40,613 nt of DNA from Fidelibacterota bacterium (GTDB lineage: Bacteria; Fidelibacterota; UBA8477; JABMPR01), in contig JABMOT010000238.1 in NCBI GenBank assembly GCA_013202385.1, positions 1 through 40,613 of the forward strand, in the 5' to 3' direction. A program made the translations under genes and the position numbers. The number at the start of each line of letters is the position of its first letter. Within the stretch, counting starts at the first letter, position 1. Of the stretch, positions 15,735 through 24,075 are shown one piece after another. The notes below the pieces were generated by a model. That model was given only the letters and a program-made list of their open reading frames with translations. It searched no databases and was not told the origin of the DNA.

Positions 15735-17155
15735 TGGTCATCTTTTTCAAACCACAATGAGCCAAGCTTTGCAAAAGCGCGCTTTCCGCCAATTGCTCTG
15801 TGCGATACTAAGAAGAAAAGTAAATACGCCGCGGCAACGCCTATGGCAGCCCAGAAGTATATAGGGTTTGCCTTGGTAACGCTGTAAGCCGGCAAGTTTA
15901 TGGACAAGATAAAAGGGATTACCAGAAAAAAGGTCAGCGCAGCCGAGTACATATAATCGGTGGCGACGGGTGTTTCAAAGTCGGGGTCCACGACGCGCAA
16001 TAGCGCCAGTCCTGTAGGCATGGTTCCAGTGCAGGCACCATAAATAATCAGCGCACGATGAAATTGATAATCTTCAAAGATACGTGAGCTGATCCAGATA
16101 ACCGAAATAAAGGTGACCAGCCCTCCTGTGGCTGTAATAACCAGAATCGGTAACCAGTATTGAACCACGACGGTCAAAGAAATAGCTCCAACTGCGGCCG
16201 CTACCATGATATCAACGCTGTTGCCTGCAATTCGGGTCAGACTGCCATTATCTAGAGTGTGTTCGAGTTTTAGTTTGATCATGAGGGTTTTTACGATGAG
16301 GGCCACCATGGCCGCAAAGACGAAACTGATCCCCCATAGATTCTCTGCGAGATCGTTCCCAAGATTACCGGCGAATGACAACACCTGACCAAATCCCTTG
16401 AGCATAAGAAAACTAAAGAGATAGACCATGAGTACCACCGCCATGTTATAGCTGGCTGAATCAATGGCTTCGGATTCCGTCGTAAGGCGCGAGCCAACCT
16501 GAAGCTCATCATCCCTTCCCATAACACCTGAGCGGAAGCGTTTGGCTTTTATTTTCTCTATCTGTGCCTCGCCAAGCCAGCCACGTTTTATGCCCATATT
16601 GATGAGAATCACACCACCAAAACAAGCCCACATATAGCCTACAGCTGCAAAGGTCAACCCGACATCCGGTGCTCCCTTAAAGCCCATGTCAACCCAGCCC
16701 TCGCCAATGGCATAAGCCTGGCCTGGTCCCAGGGCAAAACCCAGAGGCATGAAAAAGCCAAATGCGGGATAAAGCTCTTTCATGATCGTGCTCATAAAGA
16801 AAAAAGTGAGCAACAGACCTACAAGGGACTGTAGAGAATACTGAGAAATAATAGAAACAGAAGTTCCAAAGACACTTTTGTCACCGGGACGCTTGGTATA
16901 GGCAGGCTTACGGAGACTCATCGCGATGAATGAAATACTTAAAAGGTGGTAAACAATCGCACCCAAACCAACTCCTGACATACCTACCAGGGGAGCGATA
17001 AAGTTGTAAAAGGGTAGGAGGATAAAGCCGGCTGTCAGGGCATTGGGAATGAGATATTTCTGAAAGAAATTTATTCGAGCTCTGAGAAAGGTAGCCAAGA
17101 GCAGAGCCATGGAGATGACGCCAAGGTCTAGAAACAAATTCCAGGGAAAATTCAT
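15731..17155 (-). CDS. gltS: Sodium/glutamate symporter, GltS family
   Basis: A 474-residue membrane protein with two inverted sets of hydrophobic helices, LIPNALTAGFILLPF near the N-terminus and the re-entrant loop segments ALGPGQAYAIGEGW and YGACTGTMPTGLALLR, which mark GltS carriers. It imports glutamate with sodium. The length is somewhat above the usual 400 residues because of a central hydrophilic insert. ATG 17155 is chosen over 17164 because AGGA lies nine bases upstream of it and overlaps the other. A palindrome at 17200-17212 lies just upstream. It ends head-to-head with the 15108 lipoprotein. Confidence 0.88.
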   Translation of the reverse strand: MNFPWNLFLDLGVISMALLLATFLRARINFFQKYLIPNALTAGFILLPFYNFIAPLVGMSGVGLGAIVYHLLSISFIAMSLRKPAYTKRPGDKSVFGTSVSIISQYSLQSLVGLLLTFFFMSTIMKELYPAFGFFMPLGFALGPGQAYAIGEGWVDMGFKGAPDVGLTFAAVGYMWACFGGVILINMGIKRGWLGEAQIEKIKAKRFRSGVMGRDDELQVGSRLTTESEAIDSASYNMAVVLMVYLFSFLMLKGFGQVLSFAGNLGNDLAENLWGISFVFAAMVALIVKTLMIKLKLEHTLDNGSLTRIAGNSVDIMVAAAVGAISLTVVVQYWLPILVITATGGLVTFISVIWISSRIFEDYQFHRALIIYGACTGTMPTGLALLRVVDPDFETPVATDYMYSAALTFFLVIPFILSINLPAYSVTKANPIYFWAAIGVAAAYLLFFLVSHRAIGGKRAFAKLGSLWFEKDDH

Positions 17156-17199
17156 AAATACCATCCTGCTTTTAAACTGCTGTTGTCGAGTTGGTGTTG

Positions 17200-17212
17200 T
17201 AAACCGGGTTTA
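17200..17212. promoter_or_regulatory. Palindrome upstream of gltS
   Basis: TAAACC-G-GGTTTA is a perfect inverted repeat 45-57 bases upstream of the gltS start; a second, overlapping pair GTAAAC/GTTTAC encloses it. A dimeric repressor site is plausible. No regulator is known. Confidence 0.35.
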
Positions 17213-17283
17213 GTTTACTTGCATGAATCATTATTTACAACGCTAAAACAATTACCTGATAAATAGCTTTCACTCCGGGAGCA

Positions 17284-17718
17284 TCAGATTACAAAAGGAA
17301 TGATTCTTTTGGTGGTGCGTGCGTATTCTGCATAGCCGGGGAACTGGGCGAGCAAGAACTGGTCTTCAGTGATAATTCGTATGCTGGTCACAGCGCTTGC
17401 AATGATACAGACAAGTAGATTGAGGGGCGACAAATGACCCAGAAGACTTGACCAGACCAGAAGTAGGGCGGCTGCATACATTGGATGTCGAATAAATCGG
17501 TAGGCTCCAGATGCCAACAGGGGTCCAGCTCCAGGTTCTGCGTGAATACTGAACTGTCCTGACTGAAAACTTTGACGAGCCCAGACACTCAAACCGACAG
17601 CCAGAATTTGCACACTGATGACAAGCGGGGATCGGGAGATCAGATTACCGGATAACAATAGATACAGAATTGCAGCCACGGTAACAATCAAAGCGAATTT
17701 GGAAATAGTCTTTAACAT
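17284..17718 (-). CDS. Isoprenylcysteine carboxyl methyltransferase-like membrane protein
   Basis: A 144-residue protein with four hydrophobic helices. The C-terminal half contains GAYRFIRHPMYAAALLL and the later E-D-Q-FLLAQFPGYAEYARTTKRIIPF, the conserved S-adenosylmethionine and membrane-substrate elements of the ICMT/PEMT superfamily. These enzymes methylate lipid-like or isoprenoid substrates. AAGGAGG precedes the ATG. It stands alone between two minus-strand genes and the substrate is unknown. Confidence 0.82.
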   Translation of the reverse strand: MLKTISKFALIVTVAAILYLLLSGNLISRSPLVISVQILAVGLSVWARQSFQSGQFSIHAEPGAGPLLASGAYRFIRHPMYAAALLLVWSSLLGHLSPLNLLVCIIASAVTSIRIITEDQFLLAQFPGYAEYARTTKRIIPFVI

Positions 17719-17831
17719 GTGAACCCTCCTTGGGATTTATTAAAACGACCTGTAGAACGACACAACACGGTTGCTTTCGTTCAGAACTCTTTTGGAAGCG
17801 CTCCAAACTTTCCCCCTTTTCAAAAAACAAG

Positions 17832-18254
17832 CTAAAACATATAGGAAGCCATGGTCAACTCGATGCGTTCCTTCCAGCCTATGCTTTCCCAGAACTTCAA
17901 GCCTGATTCATTGTAACGATGGATAAAGAGATGACATTTTTGTACACCGATTTGCTCCAACAGATCCAGGCTCCTTTGAACCAGCCTGCTGGCAATGCCC
18001 TGTCTTCTGAAGGGAGGATATACCACAAGATGGTGCAAATATCCATTGCGACCATCATGGCCGCACATGATGGCACCTACGATTTGCCCGCCCGATTCAG
18101 CGATTGCACTGAGACCGGGATTGCGTTCAAGAAAAAAGCTGAGGCCTTCCGGGGAGTCCCGTTTGGTCACACCGACACCGGGGGTCTGGCTCCACAGATC
18201 ATGAAGGGCATCAAAGTCCACGGGAATCATTTCACGGTAGCGAACGGTTGCCAT
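17832..18254 (-). CDS. GNAT acetyltransferase, YpeA-like
   Basis: A 140-residue GNAT protein: VRYREMIPVDFDALHDLWSQTPG at the start, the acetyl-CoA loop YPPFRRQGIASRLV, and the closing NESGLKFWESIGWKER. This is close to the YpeA subgroup, whose substrate is not established. The ATG at 18254 has CAGGAAG upstream; a longer frame from 18359 runs back into lipA in another frame and is not credible. It lies 13 bases after lipA and is probably the last gene of that operon. Confidence 0.85.
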   Translation of the reverse strand: MATVRYREMIPVDFDALHDLWSQTPGVGVTKRDSPEGLSFFLERNPGLSAIAESGGQIVGAIMCGHDGRNGYLHHLVVYPPFRRQGIASRLVQRSLDLLEQIGVQKCHLFIHRYNESGLKFWESIGWKERIELTMASYMF

Positions 18255-18267
18255 TTTTAGCTTCCTG

Positions 18268-19146
18268 TCAGGCGGATTCAGCGGGATGCAGAACCTTGTT
18301 GTTAAGCACTTGCTCATCGGCGTGGTATGAAGAACGTACCAGCGGGCCTGATTCCACATGGCTAAAACCGATCTTTAGTCCGTATGCTTTATACTCAGCG
18401 AATTCATCGGGGTGCACAAAACGATGAACCGGTTCGTGTTGTTTGGTTGGTTGAAGATATTGCCCCAGGGAAAAAATCTGACATCCCGTTGCCCTGGCAT
18501 CGTTCATGAGAGCAAAAACCTCTTCCCTGGTCTCACCAATTCCAACCATGATGGAGGTTTTGGTCTGAAGACCTTCGGCCACAGACTGCCTGAGCACATC
18601 CAGCGAACGTTGGTATTGAGCCTGGGGTCTGATTTTACGATGGAGGCGCTCCACCGTTTCCATGTTATGACTCATGATCTCTGGTTTGGCATCCAACACG
18701 ATCTGGATACTTTCTGAATTCCCTTGAAAATCTGGCGTGAGAACTTCAATCGTACAACCCGGGACCTCAGCATGAATTTGCCGAATAGTCTCAGCCCAAA
18801 TAGTAGCACCGCCATCGGTCAGTTCATCTCGATCTACTGAAGTAATAACGCAATGATGCAAACCCATCTTTTTGACGGCCTCAGCAGTACGTCTGGGCTC
18901 ATCGAGGTCAACAGCTGAGGGTCGACCTGTCTTGACGGCACAAAAGGCACAGGAGCGGGTACAGGTGTCCCCAAGAATCATGATGCTGGCCGCCCGTCGC
19001 TCCCAGCATTCGCTAATATTGGGACACATGGCTTCCTGGCAAACGGTGTGAACGTTGTTTCCTGAAACAATGCTTTTCAGGTCCTGAAAATTAGGACCGT
19101 TGCGCAGTTTCGTTTTTAGCCAAGCTGGTTTTGATGGTTTAGACAT
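18268..19146 (-). CDS. lipA: Lipoyl synthase LipA
   Basis: A 292-residue radical-SAM enzyme. The auxiliary cluster cysteines are Cys36, Cys41 and Cys47 (CQEAMCPNISEC); the radical-SAM cluster is Cys62, Cys66 and Cys69 (CTRSCAFC); and the C-terminal RSSYHA carries the serine that ligates the auxiliary cluster. It inserts two sulfur atoms into protein-bound octanoyl groups. It lies beside the E2 gene whose lipoyl domain it would mature, and lipB is in the same locus. About 160 bases with a REP-like repeat separate it from E2. Confidence 0.97.
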   Translation of the reverse strand: MSKPSKPAWLKTKLRNGPNFQDLKSIVSGNNVHTVCQEAMCPNISECWERRAASIMILGDTCTRSCAFCAVKTGRPSAVDLDEPRRTAEAVKKMGLHHCVITSVDRDELTDGGATIWAETIRQIHAEVPGCTIEVLTPDFQGNSESIQIVLDAKPEIMSHNMETVERLHRKIRPQAQYQRSLDVLRQSVAEGLQTKTSIMVGIGETREEVFALMNDARATGCQIFSLGQYLQPTKQHEPVHRFVHPDEFAEYKAYGLKIGFSHVESGPLVRSSYHADEQVLNNKVLHPAESA

Positions 19147-19198
19147 GAAGAATGCTCCAGAAAAATATTTTACTTCTATCTCCCGACACTGAGGACAT

Positions 19199-19268
19199 GA
19201 ACCCTTCGACAGGCTCAGGAAGACAACCCAGGAGGTGTATGTGATACTGAGATCGTCGAGGTATCACA
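19199..19268. repeat. REP-like intergenic palindromic element
   Basis: The segment contains ACCCTTCGACAGGCTCAGG (19201-19219) followed by a hairpin in which TGTGATAC (19240-19247) pairs perfectly with GTATCACA (19261-19268). The 13-base loop TGAGATCGTCGAG echoes the CTGAG...GTCGA core of the first module. TTCGACAGGCTCAGG-type modules are widespread multicopy intergenic repeats in many bacteria. It lies between E2 and lipA on their transcript. Confidence 0.6.
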
Positions 19269-19305
19269 CAATTCTCCTTAACTAACCATGAACACATTAC
19301 AACAA

Positions 19306-20598
19306 TCAAAGCACTCCATCGAGTTCCTTTGCAGGATTTACACTTTCAAGGTTATTCACTATTTCTTCGATAAATTGCCCACCCATGGCGCCATCAACAA
19401 GACGATGGTCAAAACCCAGGGTGAAAACACAGATATGACGGATAGCTATTTCATCTCCGGAAGCCGTTTCAATGACAACGGGACGCTTCTTGATCGCTCC
19501 AACACCGAGAATAGCTACATTGGGTTGATTGATAATTGGATAGCCCGCCAGGTTACCAAAGACACCAAAATTTGTAATGGAGAAGGTGGCACCATCCAGA
19601 TCATCAAGACTGAGTTTCTTATCACGAGCCTTGCTGACGATACTGGAGATATCATCGGAGATTTCTCGCAGTGATTTTTCCTCGGCATTCCTCACAGGGG
19701 GAACGACCAGCCCATTTCCAACAGCGATAGCAATTCCGATATTAAGATGTTTGTGACGCACTATCTGTGACCCATCCAATGAGGCGTTAATCAGAGGGAA
19801 TTTTAGCAATGCATCGCGGACCGCTTTTGCGATGAAGTGGGTTACCGTCACTGAGTGGCCCAGCTTTTCCTTCAGCTTGCTGCCGTTCTCAGAGATAAAG
19901 TTCATGATTGAAGACATGTCTGCTTCGCTGACTGAATAAACATGGGCTGAGGTATTTAGACTCTGGCGCATGTGGCGGGCAATGCTCTTCCGCATTGAAT
20001 CCATCTCAATGAGTTCAACATCAGATGCTGGAAGTTTTTCAACCAGACCCGTCTCCTCAAGTCCTGTTTTGGGCAGAGGCTCCCTTACTGTTGCTCTGGT
20101 TTCGACATAAAAGAGGATATCTCCCTTACTCACGCGGCCCCGAAATCCGGTACCGGGAATGCGTTGTAATTCTGAACTGGGTATCCCTTCCTTTGCTGCA
20201 ATGCTTCTTACCAGGGGAGAATAGACCCGATCATCATCAAAGGAGCTAGGTTGTTGGGCTGGCACCTGTCCTTGCGTTTTGCCAGGGACTGCCTCCGAAC
20301 CTGGAGGCGTGGACGAGGGAGCAGGGGATGCATCACCCTTGGTTTCGGTCTGGACAATATCAGAAGTTTCGACTCTGGCAATGACTGTGTCGATATCGTA
20401 GGTCTGGTTGACTTCACCCAGTATTTCTACCAGGACTCCCGATACGGGCGAGGGAATTTCTGCATCCACTTTGTCGGTGGCTATTTCCAGCAGGGTTTCG
20501 TCTTTATCAATGTTTTCGCCAACAGCTTTTTTCCACTCTAAAACAGTACCTTCTGTGAGAGATTCACCCATTTTTGGCATGACAATATCGAATATCAT
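19306..20598 (-). CDS. 2-oxoacid dehydrogenase E2, lipoyl acyltransferase
   Basis: A 430-residue protein with one lipoyl domain (1-77, lipoylated Lys43 in ATDKVDAE), a Pro/Ala-rich linker, a peripheral subunit-binding domain (125-163, SPLVRSIAAKEGI to GRVSKGDIL) and a catalytic domain ending in FDHRLVDGAMGG, where His398 and Asp402 are catalytic. It transfers acyl groups from E1-TPP to CoA. With the fused E1 upstream and E3 in the same locus it makes a complete complex, most likely branched-chain type because of the E1. Confidence 0.93.
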   Translation of the reverse strand: MIFDIVMPKMGESLTEGTVLEWKKAVGENIDKDETLLEIATDKVDAEIPSPVSGVLVEILGEVNQTYDIDTVIARVETSDIVQTETKGDASPAPSSTPPGSEAVPGKTQGQVPAQQPSSFDDDRVYSPLVRSIAAKEGIPSSELQRIPGTGFRGRVSKGDILFYVETRATVREPLPKTGLEETGLVEKLPASDVELIEMDSMRKSIARHMRQSLNTSAHVYSVSEADMSSIMNFISENGSKLKEKLGHSVTVTHFIAKAVRDALLKFPLINASLDGSQIVRHKHLNIGIAIAVGNGLVVPPVRNAEEKSLREISDDISSIVSKARDKKLSLDDLDGATFSITNFGVFGNLAGYPIINQPNVAILGVGAIKKRPVVIETASGDEIAIRHICVFTLGFDHRLVDGAMGGQFIEEIVNNLESVNPAKELDGVL

Positions 20599-20643
20599 AG
20601 AATCACCTTTTGTTGCAATTCTGGAAATCGAGCACTCTGATTA

Positions 20644-20673
20644 TCCAGGCGAGGATTATAATCCTCGCCTGGA
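20644..20673. repeat. Perfect 30-bp palindrome, copy 1
   Basis: TCCAGGCGAGGATTA is followed immediately by its exact reverse complement. It lies between the E1 stop and the E2 start, so it forms a very stable hairpin in the shared message. The inner core CGAGGATTA/T-ATCCTCG recurs at 25486-25517 with different outer arms. Confidence 0.9.
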
Positions 20674-20712
20674 GTAACATGTTTCGTCGCGCCCTGCTGA
20701 ATTAATCCCATA

Positions 20713-22728
20713 TTAATATTCCAAAAGCCTCTCGGCGGCCTTACGGATATCTTCTGTCTGGGGCAAAACTTCATCTTCCAGATCCCAGTTGAAGGGCACC
20801 GGGGTATCTTTGGCTGCCACCCGCAAAACAGGACCATCCAGCAATTCAAAATAGTCTTCGGCTATGATGGCAGCAATTTCTGAACCCGGCCCTGCCGTTA
20901 AGGAGTCTTCATACACAACCAGTGCTTTGCTGGTCTTTTGTAATGAACGACCAATGGATGCTTTGTCCAGCGGACTGAGTGTACGTAAATCAATGACCTC
21001 TATAGAAGCAGCGTGGCTTTTCTCCAACAGTTTCGCAGCTTCAATTGACTTGTAGACCATAAGACCATAAGTAATAATGGTCAGATCTGTCCCCGCCCTA
21101 ACTATGGCTGCCTGGCCAAAGGGGAGTAGATAGTTCTCATCGGGTTCAGGTCGTTTTGCAAAACCTTGTCGGTACATGCCCTTGTGCTCCAGAAACAGGA
21201 CTGGATCGTTTATTCGACAGGCATATTTCAGCAAACCTTTAGCATCAGCGGCATTTGAGGGATACACAATGTGAATGCCTGGCAGGTGCATAAAAAAGCC
21301 TTCAATACTTTGGCTATGGCACAAACCACCGTGGATGTATCCACCAACAGGCGTACGGATAACCATGGGACAAGAAAACGTATTATTGCTGCGATATCTA
21401 ATCGTGGCCACTTCATTACGAAGCTGCATCATGGCTGTCCAGATATAGTCCCCAAATTGAATTTCCACCACAGGCTTAAGTCCTGCAATGGCTGCCCCAA
21501 CAGCAGTTCCAACAATAGACGCTTCAGCCAGAGGCGAATTGAATACCCGGTCTGGGCCAAAGTCGGTGGAAAGACCCTTGGTTGCAGTAAACACGCCCCC
21601 TTTACCATCGGCCACATCCTGGCCATAAATTATCATGTTTTCGTTGCGGGTCATTTCTTCATGCAGTGCATGATTGATGGCATCAACAATGACAATTTCT
21701 GCTCCAGTCGTCGCTGGCACTGTACTGATTATCTCTTCGGGGTTATCATCGACGACATGGCTGGTGGCTTCAGATCTTTGTGGAAAGGGAGCAGCAAGCG
21801 CCTTGTCCGCAATACCATCTACCTCCCTGGTGGTCTCGTCCCAGAGATTTTTAAATTCGCCTGATGAGATGATGCCTTCGTTTTCACAAAGCGCTCTAAA
21901 CGTTGCAAGGGGATCACGTTTTTGCTCTTCTGAAAGATCCTCGGCCTCACGGTATTTTCGGTGATCATCTGATGAAGAGTGGGGGAATAGCCTTACTACA
22001 TTGGAAACCACGATAGCTGGTCCATGACCGGATCGGATGCTGGAGATGGCCTCTCTAAACGTTTCGTGGGCTTCAAAAAAATCAGTTCCATCGGTTTCGA
22101 AGCGCTTGAGATGCCGATAACCTCCCACCATGTCATAGACTGAACCTTCTGCCATTTGAGATGACTTGGGTACCGATATGGCATAGCCGTTGTCCTCAAT
22201 ATGAAAAAGGACTGGTAGCCTTTCTCGACTCGCCCAATTCAAAGCTTCGTGGAATTCGCCCTGACTGGTTGTACCCTCACCTGAAGAGACATAGACCAAG
22301 GCACCATCCCCTCGCCTTCTCGCAGCCATTGCAGTGCCAACAGCCTGAAGATACTGGGTGCCAGTTGGACTGGATTGGGTGACAATGTTCAATTCTTTTT
22401 TGCCGTAATGTTGAGGGAGTTGACGTCCTCCTGAACCCGGGTCAGCCTGTTTAGCCAAAAATCCAAGAAACAGCTCTTCAACGGTCATACCCAAGCCTAA
22501 AACCATGGTTTGATCTCTATAATAAGGATATGACCAATCAAGCTTTGGATTCATCTGCATGGCACAAGCCAGCTGGGCGCCTTCGTGACCAGCAGCCCCA
22601 ATATGGAAGAAGGATTTTCCCTGTCGGAGCAACATCAACATTTTTTCGTCAGTGCGTCGAGAAAGTGCCATCACCTTGTAGATGTTGAGTAGTTCTTTTT
22701 TGCTATAACCTTTAAAGCTTGCTGACAC
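20713..22728 (-). CDS. 2-oxoacid dehydrogenase E1, fused alpha and beta subunits (branched-chain type)
   Basis: A 671-residue fusion. Residues 1-320 are the E1 alpha part, with the thiamine diphosphate motif GEG...N (150-152 and Asn180) in a GEGTTSQGEFHEALNWA context. Residues 345-671 are the E1 beta part, with YGQDVADGKGGVFTATKGL, FNSPLAEASIVG, PVVEIQFGDYIW and EVIDLRTLSPLD. These beta motifs are those of 2-oxoisovalerate dehydrogenase. It decarboxylates branched-chain 2-oxoacids and acylates E2. The start is GTG at 22728 behind GGGAGG. lipB ends 12 bases upstream, so the genes are in one operon. Pyruvate as substrate is less likely but not excluded. Confidence 0.92.
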   Translation of the reverse strand: MSASFKGYSKKELLNIYKVMALSRRTDEKMLMLLRQGKSFFHIGAAGHEGAQLACAMQMNPKLDWSYPYYRDQTMVLGLGMTVEELFLGFLAKQADPGSGGRQLPQHYGKKELNIVTQSSPTGTQYLQAVGTAMAARRRGDGALVYVSSGEGTTSQGEFHEALNWASRERLPVLFHIEDNGYAISVPKSSQMAEGSVYDMVGGYRHLKRFETDGTDFFEAHETFREAISSIRSGHGPAIVVSNVVRLFPHSSSDDHRKYREAEDLSEEQKRDPLATFRALCENEGIISSGEFKNLWDETTREVDGIADKALAAPFPQRSEATSHVVDDNPEEIISTVPATTGAEIVIVDAINHALHEEMTRNENMIIYGQDVADGKGGVFTATKGLSTDFGPDRVFNSPLAEASIVGTAVGAAIAGLKPVVEIQFGDYIWTAMMQLRNEVATIRYRSNNTFSCPMVIRTPVGGYIHGGLCHSQSIEGFFMHLPGIHIVYPSNAADAKGLLKYACRINDPVLFLEHKGMYRQGFAKRPEPDENYLLPFGQAAIVRAGTDLTIITYGLMVYKSIEAAKLLEKSHAASIEVIDLRTLSPLDKASIGRSLQKTSKALVVYEDSLTAGPGSEIAAIIAEDYFELLDGPVLRVAAKDTPVPFNWDLEDEVLPQTEDIRKAAERLLEY

Positions 22729-22740
22729 GCAAAGCCTCCC

Positions 22741-23376
22741 TTAAAGAGCTATCTGATCGGCGAATCCGAAAACGGAGCGAAAAGCTTGAGTGAGAGAAGG
22801 AATAACATCTTTAACATGTATTTCTTTATCCAGTAGTTCCTTCATACTCACAACCCCCTTGCCTTTGATACCACAAGGTATCATGCCATTGAAATATGAC
22901 ATATCCGGTCCCACATTCAAGGCAAATCCGTGCATGGTAACCCAATGCGATAGGCGGACACCCATGGCACAGATCTTCTGATTTCCAACCCAGACTCCAG
23001 TCATACCAGAGATCCGGTCACCAGAAATTTCAAACTGGTTCAGGGTGTGTATGATGACCTCTTCCAGGTTGCGCATATACCAGCTCACACTTTTTTTGTG
23101 AGCTTCCAGGTTTATGATGGGATAGCCAACCAACTGTCCCGGTCCATGCCAGGTGATGTCGCCACCACGATCACTTTGTATGACTTCAGCATCCTGGGGA
23201 TCAATCAGGTTTGAGCGGTCTGAATTTTTTCCAAAGGTGTAAACCGGAGGGTGTTCAAGCAGAACCAGGGTGTCGGGAATGTGGCCAGCCAGTCTTTGGG
23301 CATGCAACTCTCGCTGGAGCTCCCAGGCCGTCTCATAAGGGACCAACCCTTTGGTGATTACATTCAATTGAGACAT
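22741..23376 (-). CDS. lipB: Octanoyl-[acyl-carrier-protein]:protein octanoyltransferase LipB
   Basis: A 211-residue protein with LLEHPPVYTFGK, the hallmark RGGDITWHGPGQLVGYPI (70-87), Lys134 in NQKICAMGVR and the catalytic Cys168 in IPCGI. LipB moves octanoate from acyl carrier protein to the lipoyl domains. The true start is ATG 23376; the longer frame to 23529 overlaps the upstream gene and adds unrelated residues. It begins five bases after the msrC stop and ends 12 bases before E1. Confidence 0.96.
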   Translation of the reverse strand: MSQLNVITKGLVPYETAWELQRELHAQRLAGHIPDTLVLLEHPPVYTFGKNSDRSNLIDPQDAEVIQSDRGGDITWHGPGQLVGYPIINLEAHKKSVSWYMRNLEEVIIHTLNQFEISGDRISGMTGVWVGNQKICAMGVRLSHWVTMHGFALNVGPDMSYFNGMIPCGIKGKGVVSMKELLDKEIHVKDVIPSLTQAFRSVFGFADQIAL

Positions 23377-23380
23377 GCGG

Positions 23381-23848
23381 CTAAAACAACTTTTCCAGTT
23401 TAAGGCAAATAGCTTCCAGCAGTTCAGTGTCCTTTTCAGTGAAAGGTGAGATCGCATGCGAGTCAATATCCAGCTCGGCGACAAATCGATCCTTTTTTTT
23501 GATGGGAAAAACAACCTCGGAGCGAACATTTGAACTGCAGGACAGATAATTGTCTTCCAGTGATACGTCTTGGATGATGCGACTCATTTCAGAGACGGCA
23601 ACTTGACCACAGACGCCCTTACCAAAGGCTATTTTTACATGGTCGGTGGGAGCCCCAACAAAGGGTCCCAGAACGAGATGGTCGCCTGATTCATCAACCA
23701 GGTAAAACCCGACCCAATCATAGTGGAAAATAGTTTCTGAAAGGAGCTTTGCTATGGCCTGGAGAATCTCATTTCGAGGATCGGAGCCAACAATAATAGT
23801 GTCTACTGAGGCCAGGACCTTTTCAATATTCGGAAATGCTTTGTTCAT
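23381..23848 (-). CDS. msrC: Free methionine-(R)-sulfoxide reductase (GAF domain)
   Basis: A 155-residue single GAF domain. HYDWVGFYLVD, LVLGPFVGAPTDHVKIAFGKGVCG and the spacing of Cys80 (GVCG) to Cys104 (YLSCSSNVRSEVVFPI), 24 residues, equal the Cys94-Cys118 pair of E. coli fRMsr as I recall it; the third cysteine of that enzyme is replaced by His here. The ending SPFTEKDTELLEAI is also typical. It reduces free methionine-R-sulfoxide with thioredoxin. It lies between lpdA and lipB and is coupled to lipB by a four-base gap. Confidence 0.88.
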   Translation of the reverse strand: MNKAFPNIEKVLASVDTIIVGSDPRNEILQAIAKLLSETIFHYDWVGFYLVDESGDHLVLGPFVGAPTDHVKIAFGKGVCGQVAVSEMSRIIQDVSLEDNYLSCSSNVRSEVVFPIKKKDRFVAELDIDSHAISPFTEKDTELLEAICLKLEKLF

Positions 23849-24075
23849 TGAAACCCTCCTCCTTTTGTCCTCATTCTAATTGCTGGGAGACCCTAGACCA
23901 AGAAGCTTCCAGCTTTAAAATCAACCCCACGGGTCTTGTTTAAACTTTCTTCCCCTTTCTTTGGGAAGCCACTAAACGCCTATATTTAGGGGATGTTGGT
24001 TAGCCGCGGTCAACATATTGTAGCCATTCCCATATTATTGGGACGCATGCTGTCACCTTTCTCGAGCAAAGAGAG

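Noticed and set aside
20595-20849. Short frame spanning the palindrome between E1 and E2
   Set aside because: It is a shadow of the E1 3' end; the part through the palindrome is repeat-derived.
23949-23968. CTTCCC/GGGAAG hairpin between lpdA and msrC as a terminator
   Set aside because: No T-tract follows the stem on either strand, and the genes around it appear functionally linked.
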